A DNA stretch of 64,000 nucleotides. Source: an uncultured Enterobacteriaceae bacterium. GTDB taxonomy: Bacteria; Pseudomonadota; Gammaproteobacteria; Enterobacterales; Enterobacteriaceae. Position numbers and translations under genes: made by a program. The notes under the pieces are model-generated. The model ran no database searches. It saw nothing but the letters and a program-made list of their open reading frames with translations, and was not told where the DNA came from. The stretch lies in NCBI GenBank assembly GCA_936920625.1, contig CAKZHC010000011.1, forward strand, positions 1 to 64,000, in the 5' to 3' direction. Positions 46,649 to 55,528 of this stretch are shown here, piece after piece (position 1 is the first letter of the stretch; each line of letters begins with the position of its first letter).

Positions 46649-47557
46649 ATGCATCCTATCAGACCAACATCTTCAAACTCATCCCCCATGTATAACCGGT
46701 CAAACTCTCTTCCACAATCAGGCCAGCAGCCATCGAGTTCAAATTCAGATGGTACCAAAATGTCGGCATTAGAAAGACGTTCTCTAGCACTTCATAGCAC
46801 ATTCAGAAGTTTATCAATGGAGGAAAGTAGCTCCGGAAGAAATGTAGCGGGAGACCTGCCTTTACATGAAATGAATTCGGGCATTGACTTATTCTACGAA
46901 GATCAATCAGCTCTAAGAGAACGAGGTAGAGCAGATACCTCTGCCCGGTCCAGTTCATCTAGTATTACTGGGGGAGTCATAGCAAATGCAGCTAAATGGA
47001 GGAATTTTACTTCTGATATCACCAGTAGCGCCGATGCGATGCGCGATATGCGTAGAGATTTTGACAGCATTAAAGACACGTCTAATCTGAGTGGCCAGTT
47101 TATTAAGGATTTCAGGCGGGATAAGTATAAAGTTAATGGCAAACTTATTCCTAATAATGATTTCACTGCATTAGAAAGTGCCATTCCTGATCTTCGAAAA
47201 CGCCAGCTGGTATCAGCATATGCAAATCAAACAATCTTTGCTGATCCGACTAATGAAATTTTGTCAGCCCAGAATTTACTCAAAAAATTTGTTTTTGATA
47301 CCTCTTCTTCTCAGGCTTCCTCTTATGATATCAAAAGTATCAATGATAAAGAGACTAAATTAACTGCTAAATATGAAGCAAAATTAAAAGCTATTGATCC
47401 CTTAGAACTCAGTGATTCGGACAAAATATACTCTTCTGCAGGTATGAAAATAAAAATCATTCTCTCAGAAAACCAGCCACCACAACCGGAGTACTCCTAT
47501 TTTCTCAAAGAAAGAAGGTCACTTGGTAACTCTCTGGGCTGCATTCGATGGAACTAA
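46649..47557 (+). CDS. Ser-rich candidate secreted effector, unrecognised family
   Basis: A 302-residue protein with AAGGAG six bases before ATG. The first 130 residues are Ser/Asn/Gln-rich, polar and apparently disordered (SSNSSPMYNRSNSLPQSGQQ, ARSSSSSITGG), with no hydrophobic signal peptide. This is typical of type III secretion signals. From about 140 on it looks folded: SGQFIKDFRRDKYKVNGKLI, LRKRQLVSAYANQTIF and KETKLTAKYEAKLKAIDPLE. I do not recognise a catalytic domain. The setting (tRNA-Arg island, own composition, PAS-LuxR regulator nearby) supports a horizontally acquired effector, but no secretion genes are in the window. A non-secreted island protein is the alternative. Confidence 0.55.
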   Translation: MHPIRPTSSNSSPMYNRSNSLPQSGQQPSSSNSDGTKMSALERRSLALHSTFRSLSMEESSSGRNVAGDLPLHEMNSGIDLFYEDQSALRERGRADTSARSSSSSITGGVIANAAKWRNFTSDITSSADAMRDMRRDFDSIKDTSNLSGQFIKDFRRDKYKVNGKLIPNNDFTALESAIPDLRKRQLVSAYANQTIFADPTNEILSAQNLLKKFVFDTSSSQASSYDIKSINDKETKLTAKYEAKLKAIDPLELSDSDKIYSSAGMKIKIILSENQPPQPEYSYFLKERRSLGNSLGCIRWN

Positions 47558-47721
47558 GTAAGGTGAGCCATTACCTTACTTATGAGCCACCGGACTGGGG
47601 AAACCACTCAGTTTGATGAGCTGCCAAAAGAAAAGACTATCGCTGCTCCCGGAAAAGGAGAGCCATAAGAGACTCTGCCGGAGGACTGAAACGGATTTTT
47701 AGTCCCCCGCCACCATAACGA

Positions 47722-47868
47722 TTATAATAATCTGAAAAAATTTCGGTATCTCAGACGCCATACCTTTTTGCCTGTCGGAGGTACAAAAAGAAACAGACCT
47801 CCCGAATCAGGAAGTCGGTATGCTTTATCTGCTGGCTTTGCAGCATCAACCTGTTTCACAGTCAACAT
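47722..47868 (-). pseudogene. P4-type integrase, N-terminal fragment
   Basis: MLTVKQVDAAKPADKAYRLP, then SGGLFLFVPPTGKKVWRLRY, is the N-terminal DUF4102 arm-binding domain of P4-family tyrosine integrases. It stops after about 48 residues of an expected 400. It starts 163 bp from the 3' end of tRNA-Arg and reads away from it, the normal place for an integrase beside its attachment site. Confidence 0.85.
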
Positions 47869-48030
47869 GTGGGCATAATTTAAAAGGGTTGATTGATATG
47901 CCCACAATATGCCCGCAAAAGATCGTTGTAGTCAATTCCCTTGGGGTAACTTCTGATCTCAATCTTTTTCGCTAGTTCTTTGTCTGGAGGGAATTTTATT
48001 CTTGTGAGGTTATACTGATTCACTTCTCTA

Positions 48031-48105
48031 TGGCGTTCCCTGCAGGGATCGAACCTGCAACTAGCCCTTAGGAGGGGCTCGTTATATCCATTTAACTAAG
48101 GGAAC
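48031..48105 (-). tRNA. argW: tRNA-Arg (CCU), island attachment tRNA
   Basis: A 75-nt tRNA with encoded CCA, acceptor GTTCCCT/AGGGAAC and anticodon CCT in GCCCCTCCTAAGGGC. It closely matches E. coli argW, a frequent integration site for phages and islands. The integrase fragment lies against its 3' end. Confidence 0.95.
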
Positions 48106-48685
48106 GTTGAAGTTGAATAAGTGTTTATACTGTCCGGGCTCGCTTTTATCCTACCGTAACTATTAACTTTTTATCAAGACGTACATTATTATCGCTTTAT
48201 ATGTATCGTGCATTTTTTCGATAATATTGTGATGGATGCAAAACAATTATGCTCGCTGTACAAGCACTGGCACTGGATTTCGTCAGCCCAGACAGCAGAT
48301 TTTGTTGGGAAAATCGGTCAGTGTTTCTCTGGCAAAATCTGACTCAGACACCCCATCATAACCTCCTTCCGTTTGATTTTTGCGGACGAATGATTCCCTG
48401 CCTCCATTGCTGCTGGCCGTATTTTTACAGCCCGTCATTCGACCCCATGTACCAATTCGTGTCCTGCGCCATAACATGAAAGATGTTTTAGGTTAAACTT
48501 TATTACGTAATACTGACAGGTGTAATTGTTACTATAATCCAGTAAATTCTGCTAGTATTTTGGTAATAATGCTGAATTGTTGCTCATAATGTAGTCATAC
48601 AGTAACAGATTTTTTATAGCGCTAATGTGTACTTTGTTGATAATGTCTAATCAACGCAAACATCGCTGTATTATCAGGATTTTTT
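48106..48685. other. Intergenic region argW-speG
   Basis: About 580 nt. Short open pieces occur on both strands (48249-48479) but resemble nothing I know. The last ~200 nt are AT-rich and presumably carry the speG promoter. Confidence 0.35.
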
Positions 48686-49258
48686 ATGCCCGAACAACCG
48701 ACAGCTCCCAGTGTTAAACTTCGTCCTCTTGAGGAAGAGGATCTCACTTTCGTCCACCAGCTGGACAATAACGCAAGTGTAATGCGTTATTGGTTTGAGG
48801 AGCCTTATGAAGCATTTGTAGAGCTGACCGATCTTTATCACAAACACATTCATGATCAAAGTGAGCGGCGTTTCGTGGTAGAAAGTAACGGAACCAAAGC
48901 AGGGCTGGTTGAGCTGGTTGAAATTAATCATATTCATCGCCGGGCTGAATTTCAGATCATTATCGACCCCATACATCAGGGTAGCGGTCTGGCCAGCCGG
49001 GCAGCGAAACTGGCAATGGAGTATGGATTTTCAGTGCTAAACCTCTATAAACTTTATCTGATTGTCGATAAAGAAAATAAGAAAGCCATTCATATCTACA
49101 GCAAGCTGGGGTTTGAGATTGAAGGCGTGCTGAAGCAGGAGTTCTTTATCCATGGTGAATACCGTGACACCATTCGTATGTGCATTTTTCAGCATCAATA
49201 TCTTGAAAAACATAAATCATTTAATAACAATAAGTTACTCACACCATCAGCACAATAA
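48686..49258 (+). CDS. speG: Spermidine N1-acetyltransferase
   Basis: A 190-residue GNAT enzyme that acetylates excess spermidine and spermine. It aligns along its length with E. coli SpeG: VKLRPLEEEDLTFVHQLDNN, MRYWFEEPYEAFVELTDLY, the acetyl-CoA loop HQGSGLASRAAKLAMEYGF, and YKLYLIVDKENKKAIHIYSK. AGGA precedes the ATG. It has a slightly longer polar C-terminus. Intact. Confidence 0.95.
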   Translation: MPEQPTAPSVKLRPLEEEDLTFVHQLDNNASVMRYWFEEPYEAFVELTDLYHKHIHDQSERRFVVESNGTKAGLVELVEINHIHRRAEFQIIIDPIHQGSGLASRAAKLAMEYGFSVLNLYKLYLIVDKENKKAIHIYSKLGFEIEGVLKQEFFIHGEYRDTIRMCIFQHQYLEKHKSFNNNKLLTPSAQ

Positions 49259-49590
49259 TGCTGTCAACGGTTCCCTACCGGTGATATGCCAACATCAGAC
49301 AAATTGACGTTAATGTATACTCATTTCCTTATACCTGAGCGTCTGGACGTTTCTGACACCCAGGCCAGAATAGTAATCGGGCTGGTCTGGGATCGTGTAT
49401 CGGCCCAAGCCGCTGGATATAAAAGCAAATTATCTGTGCAATCGATTATAACAGACAGGATTATTGCCCTGGTGTCCGCTGGCACAACAGAACATCCTGG
49501 CCTGACTTAATGGCATTTCCTCCTTGAGAAGTTATCAGTATATGTATGATGACTATTAAACCATCTTCATTCAGTGTATAACCAGGAGCA
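49259..49590. other. Short intergenic region with an unassigned small frame
   Basis: A 74-codon frame at 49286-49510 (plus) reads LDVSDTQARIVIGLVWDRVS; I do not recognise it and its reality is doubtful. No other feature seen. Confidence 0.25.
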
Positions 49591-49926
49591 CTAGCCAAAC
49601 ACATTCTCAATATAACGTTCCAGCGCAATACGTGAGCAAAAACCATGGGGAATACCGTAATGCTCTTCGAACTTTCCAGTCGGATTAATGGGGAATCGGG
49701 TATAGTGATCGCAGGTTTTTATCCCTGAGGCTGGTTCTGCAAAATTGAGACTCTTCTCTTTCAGTACGGGATGAATGATCAGAGCCGTTCTCCCCATACG
49801 CGCTTCACGATTGACATATACATAATTATCTCCCCGATGGTATCCATACGTTTTGGAGGTAATTGTATCCACTTTAAAACCCGCTTTCTCCAGGACCTGA
49901 GCCACTTCGTTAGGTCGTAAATACAT
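49591..49926 (-). CDS. DUF2002 family small protein (YbcV-like)
   Basis: A 111-residue protein starting at ATG 49926, seven bases after GGAGG. Characteristic stretches are RPNEVAQVLEKAGFKVDTIT, YGYHRGDNYVYVNREARMGR and KTCDHYTRFPINP with HYGIPHGFCSRIALERYI. These match, from memory, the DUF2002 proteins of enterobacteria, which have a known fold but no known function. Isolated between speG and the emr genes. Intact. Confidence 0.75.
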   Translation of the reverse strand: MYLRPNEVAQVLEKAGFKVDTITSKTYGYHRGDNYVYVNREARMGRTALIIHPVLKEKSLNFAEPASGIKTCDHYTRFPINPTGKFEEHYGIPHGFCSRIALERYIENVFG

Positions 49927-50632
49927 ATCCAATCCTCCAGATTTTATGCTGCTAAAATAGTTTTATGCCTATATATAGTAACGACCAGAATTTGATCTCT
50001 CAGATTCATCCATAAAACAGCTATCACATGACAACCTTTTAGTTACAAAATCCCGGGGTGATGGCCAAAAATCCACCCGGTATGTGAAGCCAGTTCCCTC
50101 ACGGAGCACAGACCCGGCATTTACCCCCTGTTAAATGTCGTAGCGATGCTTATCCTGACTCAAATTTTACTTTACCTGCTGATTTTGTTGTTTTTCCACT
50201 AGCGGGTAGCCCTAAAGAACGGCAAACCAACCCACCTTAACTAAGAGGCTACTTCTGGCAGACCTTCTGTGCCAGTCATGAAGTAATAAAAAAATTATCC
50301 CTGAAAGTTATTAACTGACTAATGCCAGACTCAACAGACATGTTATTTTCTTGCCTAAGATGATTCAGTATCTTATGAGAAACTTCACAGATGTTTTCGT
50401 GCCAGGGGTTATGCTAAGTATGCTAAACAATCAACCCGGATTAATTTATCTCGTACCTGCCTGATATGGACATACCAGGCTATTGAACGCATCGGGTCAA
50501 GGAAAGACCCAATATCATGGATGGTGAAATTAAGTAGTGCCCGTAATCTTAACTGCACTGCGATGTTAGGCGTCTAGTAAATCACCATTATTATTAATTA
50601 CTATTTCGTATCAAAATCGAGGTTTTCATAAA
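49927..50632. other. Non-coding region upstream of mprA
   Basis: About 700 nt with no supportable gene. In E. coli ygaZH precede mprA; they are absent here. Confidence 0.4.
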
Positions 50633-51163
50633 ATGGAAAGTTCATTTACTCCTATTGAGCAGATGTTAGATTTCCGTGCCAGTCGTTCTAACGATTTCCC
50701 CCTGCAGGAACTGATTCTGACGCATTTATGTATGCATCTGCATAGTAAACTGATGGACAATAGAAATAAAATGCTTAAAAAACAAGGAATTAATGAAACC
50801 TTGTTTATGGCTTTAATTACGCTGGATGCTCAGGAAGATCAAAGTATTCAGCCCTCAGCGCTAAGTTCGACACTAGGTTCATCTCGTACTAATGCAACCC
50901 GTATAGCTGACGAACTGGAAAAACGTGGCTGGATAGAACGGCGAGAAAGTGATAATGACCGCCGATGTTTGCATCTGCATCTGACAGATAAAGGCAATGA
51001 ATTTTTGCGCCAGCTCCTTCCCCCACAACATCAGTGCTTGCGTAAAATATGGAATTGTCTCACTCAGAATGAAAAAACTCAGCTGGAGTTGATTGCACGA
51101 AAACTCGTCACTCTCCTTGACAAAATGGATGATGAAATGCCCCCTGGGGCCATTTCATCCTGA
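50633..51163 (+). CDS. mprA: MarR-type repressor of the emrAB efflux operon
   Basis: A 176-residue winged-HTH repressor (MprA/EmrR). The start MESSFTPIEQMLDFRASRSN, the recognition region SALSSTLGSSRTNATRIADE and wing EKRGWIERRESDNDRRCLHL match E. coli. Binding of uncouplers or other hydrophobic compounds relieves repression of emrAB. It is followed after 190 nt by emrA, with a hairpin in between. Intact. Confidence 0.95.
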   Translation: MESSFTPIEQMLDFRASRSNDFPLQELILTHLCMHLHSKLMDNRNKMLKKQGINETLFMALITLDAQEDQSIQPSALSSTLGSSRTNATRIADELEKRGWIERRESDNDRRCLHLHLTDKGNEFLRQLLPPQHQCLRKIWNCLTQNEKTQLELIARKLVTLLDKMDDEMPPGAISS

Positions 51164-51269
51164 TTACCTATCCAAATATAGACAGCTTCACATTAATAGC
51201 ATATTGTGCCAAAGATAGCTCAAGAAGAGCCGCTATGTCTATGTTAAGCATCCTGTATTTAGGCCATAC

Positions 51270-51289
51270 GCCAGTGCATTCGCACTGGC
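51270..51289. promoter_or_regulatory. Hairpin between mprA and emrA
   Basis: GCCAGTGC, ATTC loop, GCACTGGC: a perfect 8-bp stem with no T run after it. It could be an attenuator, processing site or operator; the sequence does not decide. Confidence 0.5.
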
Positions 51290-51353
51290 ATTTGGATGTT
51301 GGCAATATAGCCATAAATCGCTCTGTGAATGGCGTAATTAACAGGAGAGTACG

Positions 51354-52526
51354 ATGAATACAAATGCGGAGCTATCTAGATCAATGCAATCCTCTGTTAA
51401 GCAGAGGAAACGCCGCACTGTGTTAATTTACATCACTCTTCTATTAGTAATAATAGCCGTTCTCTGGGCCTGCTACTGGTTCATTTTTCTGAGTCACTAT
51501 GAAGAAACCGACGACGCTTATGTTGCCGGGAATCAGGTGCAGATCATGGCACAGGTTTCAGGTAGCGTTAATAAAGTCATCTTTGATAACACTGACTTTG
51601 TCAGGAAAGGTGATGTTCTGGTGACACTTGATCAGACTGACGCGCAGCTGGCCTGTGAAAAAATGCAAACCACACTGGCACTAACTGTGCGTCAGACCAT
51701 ACAGCAGATGATTAACAGCAGGCAGTATGAGGCTAATATTGATATATATAAAACTGCGCTGACACAAGCTAGGAATAATCTTAATCGCCGTATTCCTCTC
51801 GAAGCATCTCACCTGATTGGCCGTGAAGAGCTTCAGCATGCTCGTGATGCGGTTCTTACCGCAAAAGCACAACTGGACGTAGCAATCCAGCAATATAATG
51901 CTAACAGGGCGATTCTTCTCAATAGCTCATTGACACAACAGCCTGCTGTACAAAAAGCGGCGGCTGAACTTCGCAACGCCTGGCTGACGTTACAGCGTAC
52001 CCACATTGTAAGCCCGGTTGACGGATACATTTCACGCCGTACCGTTCATGTCGGTACCCGAATCACTCCGGCTACATTACTGATGGTTGTCGTCCCTTCA
52101 ACAGATTTGTGGGTTGATGCTAATTTCAAAGAAACACAGCTGGCAAACATCCGCATCGGACAGCCCGCAACAGTAATAAGTGATGTATATGGCAAAAAAG
52201 TGGTTTATCACGGCACAGTTTCAGGACTGAATATGGGAACAGGGAGTGCATTTTCTCTGCTTCCGGCTCAAAACGCCACCGGTAACTGGATCAAAGTCGT
52301 ACAACGGCTGCCTGTGCGCATTGAACTGATTCGGGATGAGTTACTCAAAAATCCGTTACGTATCGGCCTCTCTACCAAAGTCAGCATTGACACTACAAAT
52401 TCAGAAGGCGCCGCACTGGCAAGCCAGGTTCGTAAAACTCCCGCTTACAGTAGCGACGCGCTGAAAGTGGATATGACACCCATTGACACCTTAATTAGTC
52501 AGATAATACAGACTAATACTCAGTGA
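51354..52526 (+). CDS. emrA: Multidrug efflux membrane-fusion protein EmrA
   Basis: A 390-residue HlyD-family adaptor. One N-terminal membrane helix (TVLIYITLLLVIIAVLWACY), then the HlyD start HYEETDDAYVAGNQVQIMAQ, a coiled-coil hairpin, and the beta-barrel part (IVSPVDGYISRRTVHVGTRI, LWVDANFKETQLANI). It links EmrB to the outer-membrane channel TolC. emrB follows after 18 nt. Intact. Confidence 0.96.
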   Translation: MNTNAELSRSMQSSVKQRKRRTVLIYITLLLVIIAVLWACYWFIFLSHYEETDDAYVAGNQVQIMAQVSGSVNKVIFDNTDFVRKGDVLVTLDQTDAQLACEKMQTTLALTVRQTIQQMINSRQYEANIDIYKTALTQARNNLNRRIPLEASHLIGREELQHARDAVLTAKAQLDVAIQQYNANRAILLNSSLTQQPAVQKAAAELRNAWLTLQRTHIVSPVDGYISRRTVHVGTRITPATLLMVVVPSTDLWVDANFKETQLANIRIGQPATVISDVYGKKVVYHGTVSGLNMGTGSAFSLLPAQNATGNWIKVVQRLPVRIELIRDELLKNPLRIGLSTKVSIDTTNSEGAALASQVRKTPAYSSDALKVDMTPIDTLISQIIQTNTQ

Positions 52527-52544
52527 TAGCGGGAAGAGAATATT

Positions 52545-54083
52545 GTGACACAAAAACCGCTTGAAGGACTGCCTCTGTTGCTGATGACGCTGGCCCTGGC
52601 GCTGGCGACATTCATGCAAGTTCTGGACTCTACAATAGCCAACGTGGCCATCCCCACTATTGCAGGTAATATTGGTGTATCTATCTCTCAGGGCACCTGG
52701 GTTATCACATCTTTCGGCGTAGCGAATGCTATATCGATTCCCATTACTGGCTGGCTTGCGAAGCGCATAGGTGAGGTGAGACTGTTTCTGTGGTCAACAG
52801 GCGCTTTCGCCGTGGCCTCGTGGCTGTGCGGGATAGCAGAAAATCTGACGATGCTGGTTTTGTTCCGTGTCATTCAAGGGGTGGTCGCTGGCCCTCTTAT
52901 TCCGTTATCACAGAGTTTGATACTGAATAACTATCCTCCCGCTAAGCGTAGCATGGCACTTGCGTTATGGGCGATGACTATCGTTGTAGCACCGATAGTG
53001 GGGCCTATTCTTGGTGGCTGGATAAGCGACAACTATCACTGGGGATGGATTTTCTTCATTAATGTGCCAATTGGCGCAGTCGTTGCGATTCTCGCATTAC
53101 AAACACTACACGGCAGGGAAACACCCACAACAACACAACCTATTGATGTCGTCGGCCTGTTTCTGTTAATCGTTGGTGTTGGTTCTCTGCAAATTATGCT
53201 GGACCAAGGTAAGGAACTGGACTGGTTTAATTCGACAGAAATTATCATACTCACCATCATTGCGGTGGTATCTCTAGTGACACTGCTAGTATGGGAGCTG
53301 ACTGATGAGCATCCAGTCGTTGATCTGTCTCTGTTCAAAAGCAGAAACTTTACTATTGGTTCACTCTCCATCAGCCTTGCTTACATTATCTACTTCGGCT
53401 CCATTGTGTTACTGCCGCAGTTACAGCAAACTGTGTTTGGTTACACCGCAACATGGGCTGGGCTGGCATCAGCCCCAGTGGGGATCATCCCATTGCTTCT
53501 TGCGCCTGTAATCGGGCGCTGGGGAAATAAGCTCGAAATGCGTCGCCTTGTTACCTTCAGCTTTATTATGTTCGCTGGCTGCTTTTACTGGAGGGCTTAT
53601 ACCTTTGAACCATCTATGGACTTCGCCGCCGCAGCCTGGCCGCAATTTTTCCAGGGGTTTGCTGTCGCCTGCTTTTTTATGCCATTAACCACAATAACCC
53701 TTTCAGGCCTTCCCCCGGAAAGGCTGGCGGCAGCATCAAGTTTATCAAATTTTCTCCGCACTCTGGCGGGCTCAATAGGAACATCTGTTATGACGACGCT
53801 ATGGTTTGATCGTGAGTCAATACACCATACTTCCCTGACTCAGGCGATATCATCCTATAACATGAATACCAAAGAGCTATATGACAAACTTCAGGAGCTG
53901 GGCATGAGCTATGAACAGATTTCAGCTTATATCGCTCAGCAGGTAACAAATCAGGGACTTATTATTTCGGCTAATGAGCTTTTCTGGGGCTCCGCCACTA
54001 TCTTTCTTGTACTAATGGCGATTGTCTGGTTTGCCCGTCCCCCCTTTAGCACTCCCGGTGGCGGTGACAGCGGTTCGCATTGA
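52545..54083 (+). CDS. emrB: Multidrug efflux MFS transporter EmrB
   Basis: A 512-residue, 14-helix drug:proton antiporter. DHA2 motifs are visible: LDSTIANVAIPTIAGNIGVS near the start, GWLAKRIGEVRLFLWS (motif A region) and VIQGVVAGPLIPLSQSLIL. GTG 52545 is the start, after GGGAAGAG, and gives TQKPLEGLPLLLMTLALALA. Expels hydrophobic toxins such as uncouplers and some antibiotics. Intact. Confidence 0.96.
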   Translation: MTQKPLEGLPLLLMTLALALATFMQVLDSTIANVAIPTIAGNIGVSISQGTWVITSFGVANAISIPITGWLAKRIGEVRLFLWSTGAFAVASWLCGIAENLTMLVLFRVIQGVVAGPLIPLSQSLILNNYPPAKRSMALALWAMTIVVAPIVGPILGGWISDNYHWGWIFFINVPIGAVVAILALQTLHGRETPTTTQPIDVVGLFLLIVGVGSLQIMLDQGKELDWFNSTEIIILTIIAVVSLVTLLVWELTDEHPVVDLSLFKSRNFTIGSLSISLAYIIYFGSIVLLPQLQQTVFGYTATWAGLASAPVGIIPLLLAPVIGRWGNKLEMRRLVTFSFIMFAGCFYWRAYTFEPSMDFAAAAWPQFFQGFAVACFFMPLTTITLSGLPPERLAAASSLSNFLRTLAGSIGTSVMTTLWFDRESIHHTSLTQAISSYNMNTKELYDKLQELGMSYEQISAYIAQQVTNQGLIISANELFWGSATIFLVLMAIVWFARPPFSTPGGGDSGSH

Positions 54084-54210
54084 CTCCCATTAATTACACT
54101 CTATAGTGGCTTACCAGACATTGCTGAGTCGCTGCTAGCGCCTTCCGGACGCTGCAAGCTGAGATTTTATCTCAGTGATATTCTGTGGAATATAAGCATT
54201 TTAGCTATAC

Positions 54211-55236
54211 TTATGCGCCAGCTTCCAGATGATTCTGACGCCACCATTCAGATAATAAGATTCCTGTAGCTACCGAGACATTCAGACTTTCTACATTACC
54301 TGTGCCTGCAATTGACAGGGTCAGATCGCTCTGTTGCAGCGTCTCCCTGGAAAGCCCTTCCCGCTCCTGACCCAGCACTAGCACCATTCGCTTTGGGAAC
54401 AACGTGTTCGCCAGTTTTACCCCCTGACGGCTTGACGTAGTTACAATGGTATAACCTGCCTTGCGAAATGCAGTCAACCCGTTGCTAAAATCTGTGCCAC
54501 TAATCGCCTGTACATGTTCAGCTCCCCCCTCTGCTGTCCGCAACGCTGCCCCCGACTCGAGCAAAGATGCATCGTTCACTAACAGACCTCTGACACCGAA
54601 ATGAGCACAGCTGCGCATAATGGCACCCAAATTGTGAGGATTCCCGATCGATTCCAGTGCCAGCACACAATCCTGTTCACCCACCGTCTCCAGCCAGCTG
54701 GCCACCGATATCCCCATACGTTTCTTAATTAAGAAACAGACACCTCCATGGTGTTCAGTACCTGAAGCTTTAGTCAGCTCAGCATCGTCAACAACATGAT
54801 ACGCTTTACGATTTGCAGCCAGCCATTTCAACGCAACACGAAAGCGCGGTGTGACACTTTGTACAAACCAGGCACGCACAATAGACTCAGGCCGCGTCAG
54901 AAATAACGCCTGACAGGAATTTTCACCATAAACACGCGTCTCTTCCTGACGCTGGCGTCGCAGCTGCTCTGGATCGATAAAACTTTTACCACTAATCCCA
55001 CCATGGTCCGGCCTGCTCTCTTCGCCTTCTCTCTGGCTCACCGTACGCCACGGTGAGAAAGGGCGAGAATTATCATCTCGCTTTTCGCTGCGTTCTCTGT
55101 TTTCGGGCCTGCGGGAAGTCCGGCGGGTGCTTCCTTTACCCGTGCGTGGATTTTGTCCGCGGTCTTCATTATCATCATCACTGCGGACATACATCACTTT
55201 GACTTTACCAGTTTTTCCTTTCAGTTCATCATTCAT
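54211..55236 (-). CDS. yfiF: SPOUT-family RNA methyltransferase YfiF
   Basis: A 341-residue TrmH-like protein. The N-terminal ~90 residues are charged and low-complexity (GKGSTRRTSRRPENRERSEK), then ISGKSFIDPEQLRRQRQEET, a substrate-binding domain, and the SpoU knot: LALESIGNPHNLGAIMRSCA, KRMVLVLGQEREGLS and VESLNVSVATGILLSEWWR. Target RNA is unknown. In E. coli trxC and yfiP separate it from pka; both are missing here. Confidence 0.94.
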   Translation of the reverse strand: MNDELKGKTGKVKVMYVRSDDDNEDRGQNPRTGKGSTRRTSRRPENRERSEKRDDNSRPFSPWRTVSQREGEESRPDHGGISGKSFIDPEQLRRQRQEETRVYGENSCQALFLTRPESIVRAWFVQSVTPRFRVALKWLAANRKAYHVVDDAELTKASGTEHHGGVCFLIKKRMGISVASWLETVGEQDCVLALESIGNPHNLGAIMRSCAHFGVRGLLVNDASLLESGAALRTAEGGAEHVQAISGTDFSNGLTAFRKAGYTIVTTSSRQGVKLANTLFPKRMVLVLGQEREGLSRETLQQSDLTLSIAGTGNVESLNVSVATGILLSEWWRQNHLEAGA

Positions 55237-55528
55237 CTGTTACTTTACCCAGCTTTACATAAAGCCTGAAGATTAACCGAAATACCAAGTCTTAGTCATC
55301 ACCTTTCGCCAGGGCCTGACTTATCTCACGATAGTATTTTAAACTAAGTGATATGACTTATCTGCTCAGATTGCAGTTAACAACACCAGTTACGCCTCAT
55401 TACAACTGACAGGCTATCACTTGTACTGTTACTTCATCTGAGAAAAATCCTTATCCAATACGATATAAGGTCATCGGGGTGAAGAAAATGTTTACAATCG
55501 TGATAATGATAACTGTCAGGAGCACACT

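Noticed and set aside
48249..48479. Opposed short frames after argW
   Set aside because: No recognisable features on either strand and no ribosome-binding site; treated as intergenic.
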